The position numbers and the translations under genes are program-made. This document shows positions 28,012 through 37,289 of a stretch of DNA of 64,000 nt, in pieces. The notes beneath the pieces were generated by a model. It ran no database searches and was not told the DNA's origin. It saw only the letters and a list, made by a program, of their open reading frames with translations. The DNA is from Ignavibacteriales bacterium (lineage in GTDB: Bacteria > Bacteroidota > Ignavibacteria > Ignavibacteriales > Melioribacteraceae). Location: assembly GCA_026390775.1 (NCBI GenBank), contig JAPLFF010000007.1, positions 186,001 to 250,000 of the forward strand, in the 5' to 3' direction. Each line of letters opens with the position of its first letter. The stretch's first letter is position 1.

Positions 28012-29601
28012 TTACCATCTGTATTCAATACCAAAAAATAGATCAAACGGTTTTTCTTGATATTGTTTCCATACAAAGTTACCTTGATTCAAAATATTTT
28101 GAAAGTCGGCTGTGAGTTTAAATCCTTTTAATAATTCATAAAACAACGAAAAAGAAATGTTGTGATAATTGTCTAATTTATTTGAATTAATAATATCAGT
28201 ATAAGAATTTAGTTCCAATAAATATTTTACATTGAACCCGAAACTTGAACTGAAATTGTAACCGTAAGAAAGAGTTGAGGAAATCTTTGGCTCATATGGA
28301 ACTGTCCTATCAAAATTATCCTTTACATCTTTGAATTTAATATTTGCTGAAAAAGTACCATAGTAAGATGGGTTTATAATAAAATCTATTCCGGCAGAGA
28401 AGATTGATACTTCAGGAAGTACTAATAAATCAAATTTGCCAATATCAACCGCATCTTGAAAACAAAAATAATTTTCAATTTTAGAATACCCGCCGGATAA
28501 AGATAATGAATACATTTTTTTGTATTCGTACTTCAATAAAATACTTAAGTCTGTTTTATACTTAAGAAATACATTATCCGTCACACCCTGATTAAAATAT
28601 CTATTTATATTAAAAATATCTGTTGTATTGAAGTAGCCTACATGCGGTTTATATTCACATGAAAGAGTGAATCCATTTTCAAAATTAAATTCAAATAAGC
28701 CAAATGGTGAAAAGAACGAATTCGAAGAATTCGATGCATAATCAATTCCAAAAGTTAGTAGTAAAGATCGAATTGGTAATATTTTTACATAACTCTCAAT
28801 TGAATAAAAACTGTTACCATTACTACCACTAATATTATTTTCAAGCGACTGCTTTTTATAATTCCCAAGTGCACCGATAGTAAAATTGTCTAATTTGAAT
28901 TCGAATAAACCATTAGCATTTAAGTTAGTTTCTTTCAATCCGCTTTCACTTAATGAATAAATATTTCCCTTAAGACCAAATCCATAACTGACCCAACGAT
29001 TGTATGAACTCTCGATAGAAATATTTGCTGAACCGTTGTTCCGCTCTCGCAAAAAGGATGGATCCTTTGTTGCAAATAGATGATACGAATCGCGAAAATA
29101 ATTTGCACCAAATTTAATTTTAGATCCTGGCAGAAGATCTGATCTTGTACTTAAGAATAATTCATTACTTAATGAGAAACCAATATTATTATAACCCGAG
29201 TTTGGAATGTACTCTCGTATATTTGAGCCCCAGATACTTGCATTGAAAAGATAATTATCAAAATTTTGGTTCATACTTAACATACCGGTTGGAAGTGAAT
29301 ATCTACCGGCTTGAATTTTTATAGTTCCATTATAATAATCATCGAAAAGTTTAATACCGGGTTGAATCTGAACCGGCAGAGAAGAAAATAACAAAGGAAA
29401 TTCTTCCGGTGAATATTGTGGTGTTAAGAAATCTTTAGAAATTGTTGAAACAAAATCCGGTTTTCTTTTTACAGCAATAGGTATATCAATATTCTGTCTT
29501 CCGGTAATTACAAAATCCGGCAGTTCAATACTTTGCTGTTCCGTTTGAGCAAATAGAAATGTGTTCAAGAATAATATTATTAGAATAAAATATTTTTTCA
29601 T
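28012..29601 (-). CDS. Outer-membrane beta-barrel protein, TonB-receptor-like but without plug
   Basis: The protein has 529 aa with a signal peptide (ILFLNTFLFAQ). Directly after it is IELPDFVITGR, which looks like a TonB box. It is followed not by a ~130-residue plug but within ~70 residues by amphipathic barrel strands that run to the C-terminus (aromatic end FFGIEYRW). The start overlaps the end of the TPR gene by 4 bp (ATGA), so translation is coupled. With ExbB, ExbD and TonB two to five genes downstream, it is a natural candidate partner of that motor. Its substrate is unknown. Confidence 0.72.
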   Translation of the reverse strand: MKKYFILIILFLNTFLFAQTEQQSIELPDFVITGRQNIDIPIAVKRKPDFVSTISKDFLTPQYSPEEFPLLFSSLPVQIQPGIKLFDDYYNGTIKIQAGRYSLPTGMLSMNQNFDNYLFNASIWGSNIREYIPNSGYNNIGFSLSNELFLSTRSDLLPGSKIKFGANYFRDSYHLFATKDPSFLRERNNGSANISIESSYNRWVSYGFGLKGNIYSLSESGLKETNLNANGLFEFKLDNFTIGALGNYKKQSLENNISGSNGNSFYSIESYVKILPIRSLLLTFGIDYASNSSNSFFSPFGLFEFNFENGFTLSCEYKPHVGYFNTTDIFNINRYFNQGVTDNVFLKYKTDLSILLKYEYKKMYSLSLSGGYSKIENYFCFQDAVDIGKFDLLVLPEVSIFSAGIDFIINPSYYGTFSANIKFKDVKDNFDRTVPYEPKISSTLSYGYNFSSSFGFNVKYLLELNSYTDIINSNKLDNYHNISFSLFYELLKGFKLTADFQNILNQGNFVWKQYQEKPFDLFFGIEYRW

Positions 29602-32564
29602 AATTGTTTGATTTTCTTTTTCGCTTCATCGGCAAATTCACCGGAATCATGTCTGCTTAAAACAGCGCGGTACATTTCCCTCGCTTGCTTTTTGTCCTTA
29701 AGCTTTACATAGCAATCGCCTAGCTTTAATAATGATTTTGTATACCACTCATCGTAAGAAGCAAAAACAGAACGCACACGTACAAGGGATGTGATTGCAT
29801 CATCAATTTTGTTTTGATTATACAATAATACTCCGTAATAATATTGTGCTTCTGCACCAATATCGTCCGTTCTCTTTTCACTGATTTCCTTAAAAAGCGT
29901 TTGTGCATTTTCATAATTATTATTCTGCAATTCAATTACACCTAATTCTACTTTTGCTTTGGAAGCGAAAATCGAACCATCGTAATAAGTTATGATCTGA
30001 TCGAAAGTTGATGATGCTTCAACAATTTTATTATCCTTTGCTTGATTAACACCTTGCTGATATAACAATTCGGGAACACGATTTGAAGTTGGAACTGCAT
30101 CTGAAGCTTCCTTTAAAACATTTACTGCTGATGAGTATTGTTTTTTATCAGAATAAATCCGCGCAAGTTCTATAACCGAGGAAATACCTATTTCCGATTT
30201 CAGCGAACGTATCTTAGCAAGAGTAAAATTATTAATTGCTTCTGTCTCGTTTTTCATATTAGCAGCACTTTTACCAATCCAATAATATGCATTCGGAATA
30301 AGTGAACTATTTGGATAGTTTGCTATAAACTCCTTATATGATCTTATTGCTGAATTATAATCCTGGATGCTATAGTAGAGATCACCTTTCTTAAAAAATA
30401 TTTGGTCGCTGTATTTCGAATTAGGATTTGATGTTATGAATTGATCTATAAATTTAATTGCTTCACCGGGTTGTTCTTTCGCAACATAAGCATACTGAAT
30501 CCCGCTAACAGCATCAAATATATATTGCGTAGCCGGATGTTCAGCTAATACTTTTGAATAAAAAACAATTGAAGAATCGTATTGACCTGAATTATAATAT
30601 GAGTCACCGATCGAATTATAAACGATTGGTCTCATGGATGATCGTGGATATTTATTAAGAAGTAATTTGTACGAACGTATTGCATTATTAAAATCGTTCT
30701 GTTGAAAATGAATCCACCCGATTATATACTGAGATTGGTCCGTGTATTTTGAAGTGGGATATTTCTCTTGAAGTTTTTCAAAAGCATCTATTGCTTCATT
30801 TGCTTTGCCCGATTTAAATAGTGACTGTCCATATTGATAATAAGCCAGGTCGTTATTCAAGACAGCTTTTTCTTTTGAAAATAATTCTCGATAAATAGTA
30901 CTGGCTTTTGCAAAATTTTTAATCCCGAAATAACTATCGGCAAGACGGAGTGTATATTCGTTCGTATTCGGATCATTTTTATATTTTGATAAATACTCAT
31001 TGAAATAGTAGATCGAATTTGTAAAGTCTTTAAGATTGAAATAGGTGTATGCTTTTCCTAAAAGAGTTTGCTGTTTTAGCAATTCAGAATTGGGATTGAT
31101 GGAATTATAACTTTTTAAGGCGTCAGAAAATTTTGCTTGCTGGAAATAAACTTCAGCTAAATAGAAATTTACTTTATCCGGTTCAAATTCTTTTGAGCGA
31201 GATCTCAACTCTTCTAAATATTTAATTGAAGTATCATAATCGTTCAGGTAATAATCCGAAACTGCGAGTCCGAGTAGAGACCTATTCTTTAATTCAGATT
31301 GTTCCTGAGTTAGCTTTAACGCTTCAGAAAAATATTTTTTGGCATCGTTGTAATTCTTTTTATTTAATCTCGATTCACCAAGCAAAGTATATGCTTTGCT
31401 ACGTGTTTGTATATCATTTGAAATTGTTGCATTCAGCAAAGCTTTTTCTGCATCCGGCCCTTCGCTCTGACCAATTAATGTAGAACCGATCCCTAACTGA
31501 GCTCTTGAAGCAAGTCTATGACCGGGATATTTTGCAATGAAGTTGTTGAAGATTTCACCTGCCATTTTTGTATCGCCTAAATATCTCTTGCTTTCTCCAC
31601 TCCAGAATAAAGCATCCGCCTTTAACGAATCAAATCCAGCATCGGCAAGCTCTTTAAATAATTTGTATGCATCATCATATCTTTCCTGCTGGAAATTTAT
31701 CCAAGCCAAACTATAATTGATCTTATCTTTGTTAGATTTATCGCTTACAGTGGTAAGTAACTCATTGTAAACTTGCGAAGCTTCTTTATATTCTTTCAAC
31801 CGGACAAAAGAACTTGCTAGAAAATATTTTGATTCGATTAATTCTTGTTTTGGAAGCTGCTTAATCAAAGGATCATTTAATTCAATAATAGCATTATCAT
31901 ATTCTTTTAGAATGAAATAACAGATTCCAATCCTCATCTGAGATTTAGGACCTAACTCGTGATCTTTGTAATAAGCAAGTAGTTCATCATATTCTTCAAC
32001 CGCTTTCTTATAATTATCAGATTTTTCATAGACTTGAGCGAGAGAGTAGATAGAGTTGACAATAAATTTATTTGTTCTTTCATGAGTTATTGCATTTTTA
32101 AAATTTTCTTCAGCATCTATATATTTCTCTTCGGCTAAGTATGATTCACCAATCCAGTAATATGATGTACCGGTAAATTCATTTGATGGATATTCATTAA
32201 GCAGCGAGGTTAACCGTTCACGTGCTTTTCTATATTCACCTTTTTTATAATAAATAGTTCCAAGAGTATATAAAGCAGATTCACGATAATTAGAAAACTT
32301 ATTTTGATCTATGAAAGATTCAAATTCTGATGCCGCACCATCGAGCTGATCCAAATTTAGAAGACAATTAGCCGAGTAGAATTTTGCTGAGACAATTTGA
32401 AGATCATTTAATTCATTTTGTTCAGCGGCTGTCCTGAAAAGTTGGTAAGCAGTTCCAAAATCACGACTGTTGTACGCATTTAACGCATTTGTAAAATTAT
32501 CGGGAAGATCTTGAGCCGAAATAGAAATAATATATGTTAATAAAAGGATTGTAATTTTTTTCAT
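29598..32564 (-). CDS. Large periplasmic TPR-repeat protein
   Basis: The protein has 988 aa. The signal peptide (LLTYIISISAQ) is followed by some 25 tetratricopeptide repeats across the whole length, with classic pairs such as ALYTLGTIYYKKGEYRKA and AYYWIGESYL. The repeats resemble YbgF/CpoB- and BamD-like scaffolds. In Gram-negative bacteria such proteins coordinate outer-membrane constriction or barrel assembly with Tol/TonB motors. I infer a similar scaffold role here from the same-operon ExbBD-TonB and SPOR genes. It starts 5 bp after the DUF92 gene. Confidence 0.85.
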   Translation of the reverse strand: MKKITILLLTYIISISAQDLPDNFTNALNAYNSRDFGTAYQLFRTAAEQNELNDLQIVSAKFYSANCLLNLDQLDGAASEFESFIDQNKFSNYRESALYTLGTIYYKKGEYRKARERLTSLLNEYPSNEFTGTSYYWIGESYLAEEKYIDAEENFKNAITHERTNKFIVNSIYSLAQVYEKSDNYKKAVEEYDELLAYYKDHELGPKSQMRIGICYFILKEYDNAIIELNDPLIKQLPKQELIESKYFLASSFVRLKEYKEASQVYNELLTTVSDKSNKDKINYSLAWINFQQERYDDAYKLFKELADAGFDSLKADALFWSGESKRYLGDTKMAGEIFNNFIAKYPGHRLASRAQLGIGSTLIGQSEGPDAEKALLNATISNDIQTRSKAYTLLGESRLNKKNYNDAKKYFSEALKLTQEQSELKNRSLLGLAVSDYYLNDYDTSIKYLEELRSRSKEFEPDKVNFYLAEVYFQQAKFSDALKSYNSINPNSELLKQQTLLGKAYTYFNLKDFTNSIYYFNEYLSKYKNDPNTNEYTLRLADSYFGIKNFAKASTIYRELFSKEKAVLNNDLAYYQYGQSLFKSGKANEAIDAFEKLQEKYPTSKYTDQSQYIIGWIHFQQNDFNNAIRSYKLLLNKYPRSSMRPIVYNSIGDSYYNSGQYDSSIVFYSKVLAEHPATQYIFDAVSGIQYAYVAKEQPGEAIKFIDQFITSNPNSKYSDQIFFKKGDLYYSIQDYNSAIRSYKEFIANYPNSSLIPNAYYWIGKSAANMKNETEAINNFTLAKIRSLKSEIGISSVIELARIYSDKKQYSSAVNVLKEASDAVPTSNRVPELLYQQGVNQAKDNKIVEASSTFDQIITYYDGSIFASKAKVELGVIELQNNNYENAQTLFKEISEKRTDDIGAEAQYYYGVLLYNQNKIDDAITSLVRVRSVFASYDEWYTKSLLKLGDCYVKLKDKKQAREMYRAVLSRHDSGEFADEAKKKIKQL

Positions 32565-32569
32565 AATAA

Positions 32570-33391
32570 TTAGGTTTTTATTGCTGCTTTCAAGAATAGC
32601 AAGAAAAGGGCTCCTGCAATTCCCGAGAAAAAATTAACAACATCATTGTTAATCCATCTATAGCCACTGAAATGATCTGCATCAAAACCGCAGTGAATAT
32701 TTCTTTCAGTTACTTTATTGCAAACCAAACATTTATTTTGAGCTTGTATTGTAGCGCCAAGAATACTATCAATCATACTGCCGAAAACTCCGGTGGTTAT
32801 TATTAAAATTGTATAATGAATGTAAGAAATATCTATCCATAAAATACCCGAAAACAAAATCGCTATTGATCCTAGGACTGCACCAATTGTTCCGGGGACT
32901 GAAATTCCACCTGAAACACCTTGAGCTACCGGCTTTAGATTTAAAATATTATACGTAGCCGTTTTTTTCCAAGTTCCAATTTCAGTTGCCCAAGTGTCTG
33001 CACATACAGCAGAAAGGGTCGCTAAATAAATCAAATAATATATTTCATTGGGATTGATGGTGTTAATAATTACAAGTATTCCTCCCAATCCACCGTTGGC
33101 AATAACTTGTAAGTAATCTCTAACTCCGCTTTTTTCAAAATAGATTTCAACACTTTCATTTTTCTTTTTTCGAAGCTTAGAGAGTATGCTTGATAAAATG
33201 AAAAATGTTAAAATTGGAATAGACCATTTTATTCCACCTAATCCAAAAATAAAACTTGCTAAAATAAATGTAGCTATAGATCCGCTAAGTGTTAAGAACT
33301 TAACTCTAAAAGAAATTCCGGCGATCAATGCTGCAAATAAAATCCCGATTAACACCGTATTAACTGATACTACATTTGCATTTAAGATCAT
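32570..33391 (-). CDS. DUF92 (TMEM19-type) integral membrane protein
   Basis: The protein is 273 aa with about six membrane segments. The DUF92 signature ADTWATEIGTW (32.9 kb) is followed by VSGGISVPGTIGAVLGSI and GSMIDSILGATIQAQNKC. Some relatives in phototrophs act in prenyl or phytyl metabolism (VTE6-like), but the bacterial role is not established. It appears to be the first gene of the envelope operon. Confidence 0.85.
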   Translation of the reverse strand: MILNANVVSVNTVLIGILFAALIAGISFRVKFLTLSGSIATFILASFIFGLGGIKWSIPILTFFILSSILSKLRKKKNESVEIYFEKSGVRDYLQVIANGGLGGILVIINTINPNEIYYLIYLATLSAVCADTWATEIGTWKKTATYNILNLKPVAQGVSGGISVPGTIGAVLGSIAILFSGILWIDISYIHYTILIITTGVFGSMIDSILGATIQAQNKCLVCNKVTERNIHCGFDADHFSGYRWINNDVVNFFSGIAGALFLLFLKAAIKT

Positions 33392-33423
33392 TTTGAACTG
33401 TTTGGTTAGATAATTACAATAAA

Positions 33424-33452
33424 TTCTTAAAATTTTTTACGAATATAAACAA
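33424..33452 (-). promoter_or_regulatory. Possible sigma70-like promoter of the DUF92-to-tonB operon
   Basis: TTGTTT and TAAGAA on the minus strand are 17 bp apart and lie about 35-60 bp upstream of the DUF92 ATG. The match is weaker than at porU in a region that is AT-rich overall. Confidence 0.35.
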
Positions 33453-33549
33453 ATGAGGTTTTATCTAAAAGGTTTTTAGTTAAGATGAGAATTACGAAAT
33501 GTTAATTGAAAAAATGAAGAATAGATTTAATGAAATGCTTTTATGAATT

Positions 33550-33636
33550 TGGTGCGGAAGAGGGGACTTGAACCCCTACGCCCTTACGGGCACTACCCCC
33601 TCAAAGTAGCGTGTCTGCCAATTTCACCACTTCCGC
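33550..33636 (-). tRNA. tRNA-Leu (anticodon GAG)
   Basis: The 87-nt class II tRNA has acceptor stem GCGGAAG/CTTCCGC, D-arm AAATTGGCAGAC, anticodon stem CTACT/GGTAG with loop TTGAGGG (anticodon GAG), long variable arm GCCC-GTAA-GGGC and T-arm AGGGGTTCAAGTCCCCT. The 3' ACCA is encoded, unlike the other two tRNAs here. Confidence 0.93.
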
Positions 33637-33710
33637 AAAAATCCGAGCCAAAAATATTAGAGAACAAAACAAAACGCAACAGCATTTACGGAAGATTCGT
33701 TTAATTGGTA

Positions 33711-34190
33711 TTAATTATCTTTTGGTTGTCTTCCTTTTCCCATCAACGTTTCGCGGATTTCTCTTCTAAATCTATTTTCAAATACCATCATTTTTGCAAT
33801 TTGCATGGGAGAAAGAAGATCGCTCAATGATCTGAGAAAATTTTCTCTCTCTTTACTAATACTACCTTCTAATAAAAGTAAATTATTAACTTTATCTTTG
33901 TAAGAAGCATCATTTTGGTTACCATTTTTGATTTCATCCTCTATGCTTTTTATCGCATCATCTCTTTGATCTAGAATCTCTTTCATCTTTTTTTGATTCT
34001 CGTGTCTTCTGGCAAAAAACCTTATTGCTGTATCTTCGTCGAGGTTTAATGCGTCAATCAATTTTATCTTTTCCCATTGTTCAATTCTTTGAAGAGGTCT
34101 CTGATCTTTTCCCTGCCTCATTCTTTCTTGAGAATATGATATTGACAGTAATATTGAGAATAAAAAGAGCAGTAAAAATATTTTTTTCAT
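33711..34190 (-). CDS. Spy/CpxP-like periplasmic protein
   Basis: The protein has 159 aa with a signal peptide (LLFLFSILLSISYSQ). The mature part is all-helical and highly charged (KLIDALNLDEDTAIRFFARRHENQKKMKEIL ... LRSLSDLLSPMQIAKMMVFENRFRREIRE). It matches the LTxxQ-type helical layout of Spy/CpxP and CnrX. It overlaps the anti-sigma gene by 4 bp. Such proteins are periplasmic chaperones or stress/metal sensors. Its operon position suggests that it modulates the anti-sigma factor. Confidence 0.78.
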   Translation of the reverse strand: MKKIFLLLFLFSILLSISYSQERMRQGKDQRPLQRIEQWEKIKLIDALNLDEDTAIRFFARRHENQKKMKEILDQRDDAIKSIEDEIKNGNQNDASYKDKVNNLLLLEGSISKERENFLRSLSDLLSPMQIAKMMVFENRFRREIRETLMGKGRQPKDN

Positions 34191-34810
34191 TTTAGTACCT
34201 TTTGAGAGGTTGTCGAATTTAATTTTTTATAAACCGTTTCTAAATCATTATCAGTAAGATTTCTTAAAGTTGAATATTCATTTGCTAAAGGATCACCAAT
34301 TAATCTTGTATAAGAATCACTATTCAATTCTAAACTAGATGGTATTTGAACGCTAAGTTCATCGTTATTCTGATTTAATACATAATCACTCGGATCTATT
34401 TCCAATTCAGTTAAATATTTATCAGATACTTCCTGATCAGATAAATTATTTACTACTTCATTTGCTAAATCTTTGTATCCGGTATCATAATTAGTCTTAG
34501 TATTAAGTAAGAATAAGAATAAAACTACGACCGCGGAAGCTGTTGGAACTAAATAATAAATATTTCTGAATTTCCGGAATTTCTTTTTCTTATCAATTCT
34601 TTGATAAACTCTTGGAAGTAAATTTGCAAAATACATTTCATCAGTCTTAGACTCTCTAGTTATAGTAATTTCATCAAGCTGAAATTTTATATTATCATAA
34701 TCTGTTTTAAGCTGATCAGATTTTTTCAGTTCTTCTTCAAACATTATCTGATCTTCCTGAGTAAGTCCACCAGAAATATATTTTAGAATTTTCTCTTTAT
34801 TTGTTTTCAT
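34187..34810 (-). CDS. Anti-sigma factor-like membrane protein
   Basis: The protein is 207 aa. Its N-terminal ~90 residues (EKILKYISGGLTQEDQIMFEEELKKS) have the look of an anti-sigma domain with the typical x-L-T-x-E-E pattern, but without a zinc HxxxCxxC motif. One membrane span follows (IYYLVPTASAVVVLFLFLL), with a ~110-residue periplasmic tail. It overlaps the sigma-factor gene by 14 bp, the usual arrangement for a cognate regulator. Assignment rests on architecture and position. Confidence 0.72.
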   Translation of the reverse strand: MKTNKEKILKYISGGLTQEDQIMFEEELKKSDQLKTDYDNIKFQLDEITITRESKTDEMYFANLLPRVYQRIDKKKKFRKFRNIYYLVPTASAVVVLFLFLLNTKTNYDTGYKDLANEVVNNLSDQEVSDKYLTELEIDPSDYVLNQNNDELSVQIPSSLELNSDSYTRLIGDPLANEYSTLRNLTDNDLETVYKKLNSTTSQKVLK

Positions 34811-35351
34811 TTGTTAACTCCAATACTTTTTTCAAAGCATGAAAATAATTTGCTTTCAAACCACCGACACTTTTACCTGTGATCTCTGAAATTTCATCAT
34901 AAGAAAGATCTTCGAAATTTCTCATAATAAATATTTGTCTTTGTTTTGGCGGAATTTTCTCCAACACTTTTTTCACTCTTTCCAATTTTTCTTTTGAATC
35001 CATGTCTTCGACGATATCATGCTTGTCTTGTAACTCAGTTGCGTCATTATCATCAATAGAGAAAAATCTTTTGATTTGTTTCTTTCTTATTTGATTTAGA
35101 CTTCTAGTCGTTACAATTTTATATATCCAAGTATATAAAGAACTATTGAAATTAAAATTTTTCAATTTATTGAAAATAACAATTAATACTTCTTGCGTAA
35201 CTTCATCTGCATCAAGATGGTTTCCCATCATTTGCCGTGCATGCCAATAAATTTTTTTTTGATACTTTTTTACTATCAGATTAAAAGCGACTTCTTCTCC
35301 GGATAGAAATCTGTTGATTAATTCAAAGTCGTTATCCTGCACAGTTCTCAT
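34797..35351 (-). CDS. ECF-type RNA polymerase sigma factor
   Basis: The protein has 184 aa. Region 2 is clear (FNLIVKKYQKKIYWHARQMMGNHLDADEVTQEVLIVIF, then YTWIYKIVTTRSLNQIRKK). Region 4 has PPKQRQIFIMRNFEDLSYDEISEITGKSVGGLKANYFHALKKV. It directs RNA polymerase to envelope-stress type promoters. It forms an overlapping operon with the anti-sigma and Spy-like genes. A 9-bp inverted repeat lies 38 bp upstream of its start, between it and a divergent Spy-like gene. Confidence 0.93.
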   Translation of the reverse strand: MRTVQDNDFELINRFLSGEEVAFNLIVKKYQKKIYWHARQMMGNHLDADEVTQEVLIVIFNKLKNFNFNSSLYTWIYKIVTTRSLNQIRKKQIKRFFSIDDNDATELQDKHDIVEDMDSKEKLERVKKVLEKIPPKQRQIFIMRNFEDLSYDEISEITGKSVGGLKANYFHALKKVLELTNENK

Positions 35352-35388
35352 ACAATGTTTCTTATAATAGACACTAGTTACTTAAATG

Positions 35389-35414
35389 TGGTTTAATGAG
35401 AATTTATTAAACCA
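35389..35414. promoter_or_regulatory. Inverted repeat between divergent sigma-factor and Spy-like genes
   Basis: TGGTTTAAT (35389-35397) and ATTAAACCA (35406-35414) form perfect 9-bp arms with an 8-bp spacer. The site is 38 bp from the sigma-factor start and 64 bp from the divergent gene. It could be an operator serving both. Confidence 0.5.
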
Positions 35415-35477
35415 AAGAATTAAAACTACTGTCAAAATTGCAAAAGAAATAATTCATAACAAAAAAAAGAAGTTATA

Positions 35478-35972
35478 ATGAAAAAGCAATGGTTTTTAAT
35501 ACTCAGTTTAATTTTTCTAACAAATTTTTCGCTCTTTTCGCAGCAGAGGCAAGACGAGCCACCAATGGGACAAAGAGAAGGCGGTATTAAAATGCTGTTA
35601 AAATTAACTGCGGAACAAGAGAAAAAATTTGATGATCTTACATATCAGCATAAACAAGATGCAGTTGATATTCATGCTAAGATACAAAAAAATCGTCTTG
35701 AGTTGGAAAGAATGGTTAAAGACAATAAGATTGATGAGAAAAATCTTTTCCAATTAACTGATGAGAATAGTAAACTTCAGGGTAATTTGAAAAGTTCTGC
35801 AGTTAGGAATTGGTTTGAAATTTATAAATTACTTAACGATGAGCAGAAAGCTATTTGGTCTAAACATATTTTACAAATGACTAATCCGCAAGCAATAAGA
35901 GAAAGAATAAAAGGTAAGATTAAAAATTTCATGATGAATCGAAGACCAATGCGAATGAATCGCAATTTCTAA
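35478..35972 (+). CDS. Spy/CpxP-like periplasmic protein (divergent)
   Basis: The protein has 164 aa. The signal peptide (LSLIFLTNFSLFSQ) is followed by a charged helical domain: LLKLTAEQEKKFDDLTYQHKQDAVDIHAKIQ, containing an LTxEQ-type Spy motif. The C-terminus is rich in Met and Arg (MMNRRPMRMNRNF). It is likely a periplasmic chaperone or metal-binding stress protein. It sits divergently from the ECF operon and is a plausible target of the sigma factor. A strong terminator follows. Confidence 0.8.
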   Translation: MKKQWFLILSLIFLTNFSLFSQQRQDEPPMGQREGGIKMLLKLTAEQEKKFDDLTYQHKQDAVDIHAKIQKNRLELERMVKDNKIDEKNLFQLTDENSKLQGNLKSSAVRNWFEIYKLLNDEQKAIWSKHILQMTNPQAIRERIKGKIKNFMMNRRPMRMNRNF

Positions 35973-35979
35973 AATGGCA

Positions 35980-36003
35980 AACCCCGCTTTTGCGGGGTTT
36001 TTT
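35980..36003 (+). terminator. Rho-independent terminator (also usable by the convergent gene)
   Basis: AACCCCGC pairs with GCGGGGTT around TTTT, followed by a T-run on the plus strand. It lies 7 bp past the Spy-like gene and 9 bp from the convergent SDR stop codon, so it may act in both directions. Confidence 0.9.
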
Positions 36004-36012
36004 ATTTTAAAA

Positions 36013-36726
36013 TTACAAGTCACCCTTAGCCGGACGCAAAATAATATCCTCAACAACCATATTACTTTTTTCAGAAAAAATCCTAAACACAAACTTAGCT
36101 ACATCATCAGCATTCATCATTGAATCATTATGTTTGTTTCTTATTTCGTTCGACCACATTTCTGTTGAAGTTGCACCGGGTAAAACATTTATTACTCTAA
36201 TATTTTTATCACGAACTTCTTCACGTAAAACTTTTGCATAACCCAGCAATCCGGATTTTGAAGCTGTGTATGCACTGCTGGAAGTAAATACTTTTTGAGT
36301 AACCATAGATAAAATATTAATTATTGTTCCGGATTGTCTTTTAATCATTCCAGGTAAAACTGTTTTAATTGTGTAAATGCCGCCAAATAAATTTACACGT
36401 AAAATATTTTCAATATCGGCAATTGAATCATCTACAGCCTTTTTGAATGATGTCGTACCAGCATTATTAATCAGACAATCAATTTTATAATGGGATAGAA
36501 TATTTTTGTGGAATTTATCTATTGCAGCATAATTAGTTACATCCAACTGATGGGGTTCAAAATTATTTCCGTAATCAGCTAATTCTTTTTTTATTCTGTT
36601 TAGTAATTCTAACCGTCTAGCTGTTCCGATAACAAATATATTATTTCTGGTAAACTCAAATGTAAGCGCTTTACCAATTCCTGAACTTGCACCGGTTATC
36701 CAAACTATTTTTTTTTTGTCAGCCAT
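36013..36726 (-). CDS. Short-chain dehydrogenase, candidate sepiapterin reductase
   Basis: The protein has 237 aa with the SDR features TGASSGIG (NADP-binding), NNAG, a catalytic Ser in ILSMV and the YxxxK motif in SAYTASKSG. Its start codon shares one base with the folE stop (TGATG), so translation is coupled. In the order PTPS-folE-SDR it is the natural candidate for the last, NADPH-dependent step to tetrahydrobiopterin. By itself the sequence would only be called a generic SDR. The codon before the ATG is TTG and is ignored. Confidence 0.82.
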   Translation of the reverse strand: MADKKKIVWITGASSGIGKALTFEFTRNNIFVIGTARRLELLNRIKKELADYGNNFEPHQLDVTNYAAIDKFHKNILSHYKIDCLINNAGTTSFKKAVDDSIADIENILRVNLFGGIYTIKTVLPGMIKRQSGTIINILSMVTQKVFTSSSAYTASKSGLLGYAKVLREEVRDKNIRVINVLPGATSTEMWSNEIRNKHNDSMMNADDVAKFVFRIFSEKSNMVVEDIILRPAKGDL

Positions 36727-37289
36727 CAAATCTTTTTTGAAATAAGATTTAGAAATTCACTACGTGTTCGGGCATCTTCAGTAAAAATTCCATGCATCGC
36801 ACTTGTAGTAGTTATGGAGTTTTGTTTTTGTACACCGCGCATCATCATACACATATGATAACCTTCAGCAACAACTGCAACGCCGCGGGGATTAAGATAC
36901 TGTTCAATCGTATCTGCAATTTCCTGTGTCATTCTTTCTTGTACTTGCAGCCGTTGTGCATACATATCAACTATCCTTGGTATTTTACTCAACCCGACTA
37001 TCTTTCCATTCGGTATATAAGCAATGTGGATTTTTCCATAGAATGGAAGCAAATGATGTTCGCACATACTGTAAAAATCAATATCCTTTACAATAACCAT
37101 TTCGTCGTATTTCTCAGTAAAAATTGCACCATTAAGAATTTTATTAATATCTTTTTTATAACCTTGAGTAAAGAATTCATACGCTTTGGCAACACGATGT
37201 GGTGTTTTTTTTAATCCTTCTCGTTCTGAATTTTCACCAACTTCATCAAGAAGATTCTTGACATATTTTTCAATTATTTCGTAATTCAA
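36726..37289 (-). CDS. folE: GTP cyclohydrolase I
   Basis: This 187-aa protein is a full-length FolE with [17 protein letters not shown], the zinc motif around [38 protein letters not shown] and [15 protein letters not shown]. It converts GTP to 7,8-dihydroneopterin triphosphate, the precursor of folate and biopterin. The start is TTG at 37289, overlapping the stop of the upstream PTPS gene by 4 bp; no better start exists in frame. Confidence 0.96.
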   Translation of the reverse strand: MNYEIIEKYVKNLLDEVGENSEREGLKKTPHRVAKAYEFFTQGYKKDINKILNGAIFTEKYDEMVIVKDIDFYSMCEHHLLPFYGKIHIAYIPNGKIVGLSKIPRIVDMYAQRLQVQERMTQEIADTIEQYLNPRGVAVVAEGYHMCMMMRGVQKQNSITTTSAMHGIFTEDARTRSEFLNLISKKI

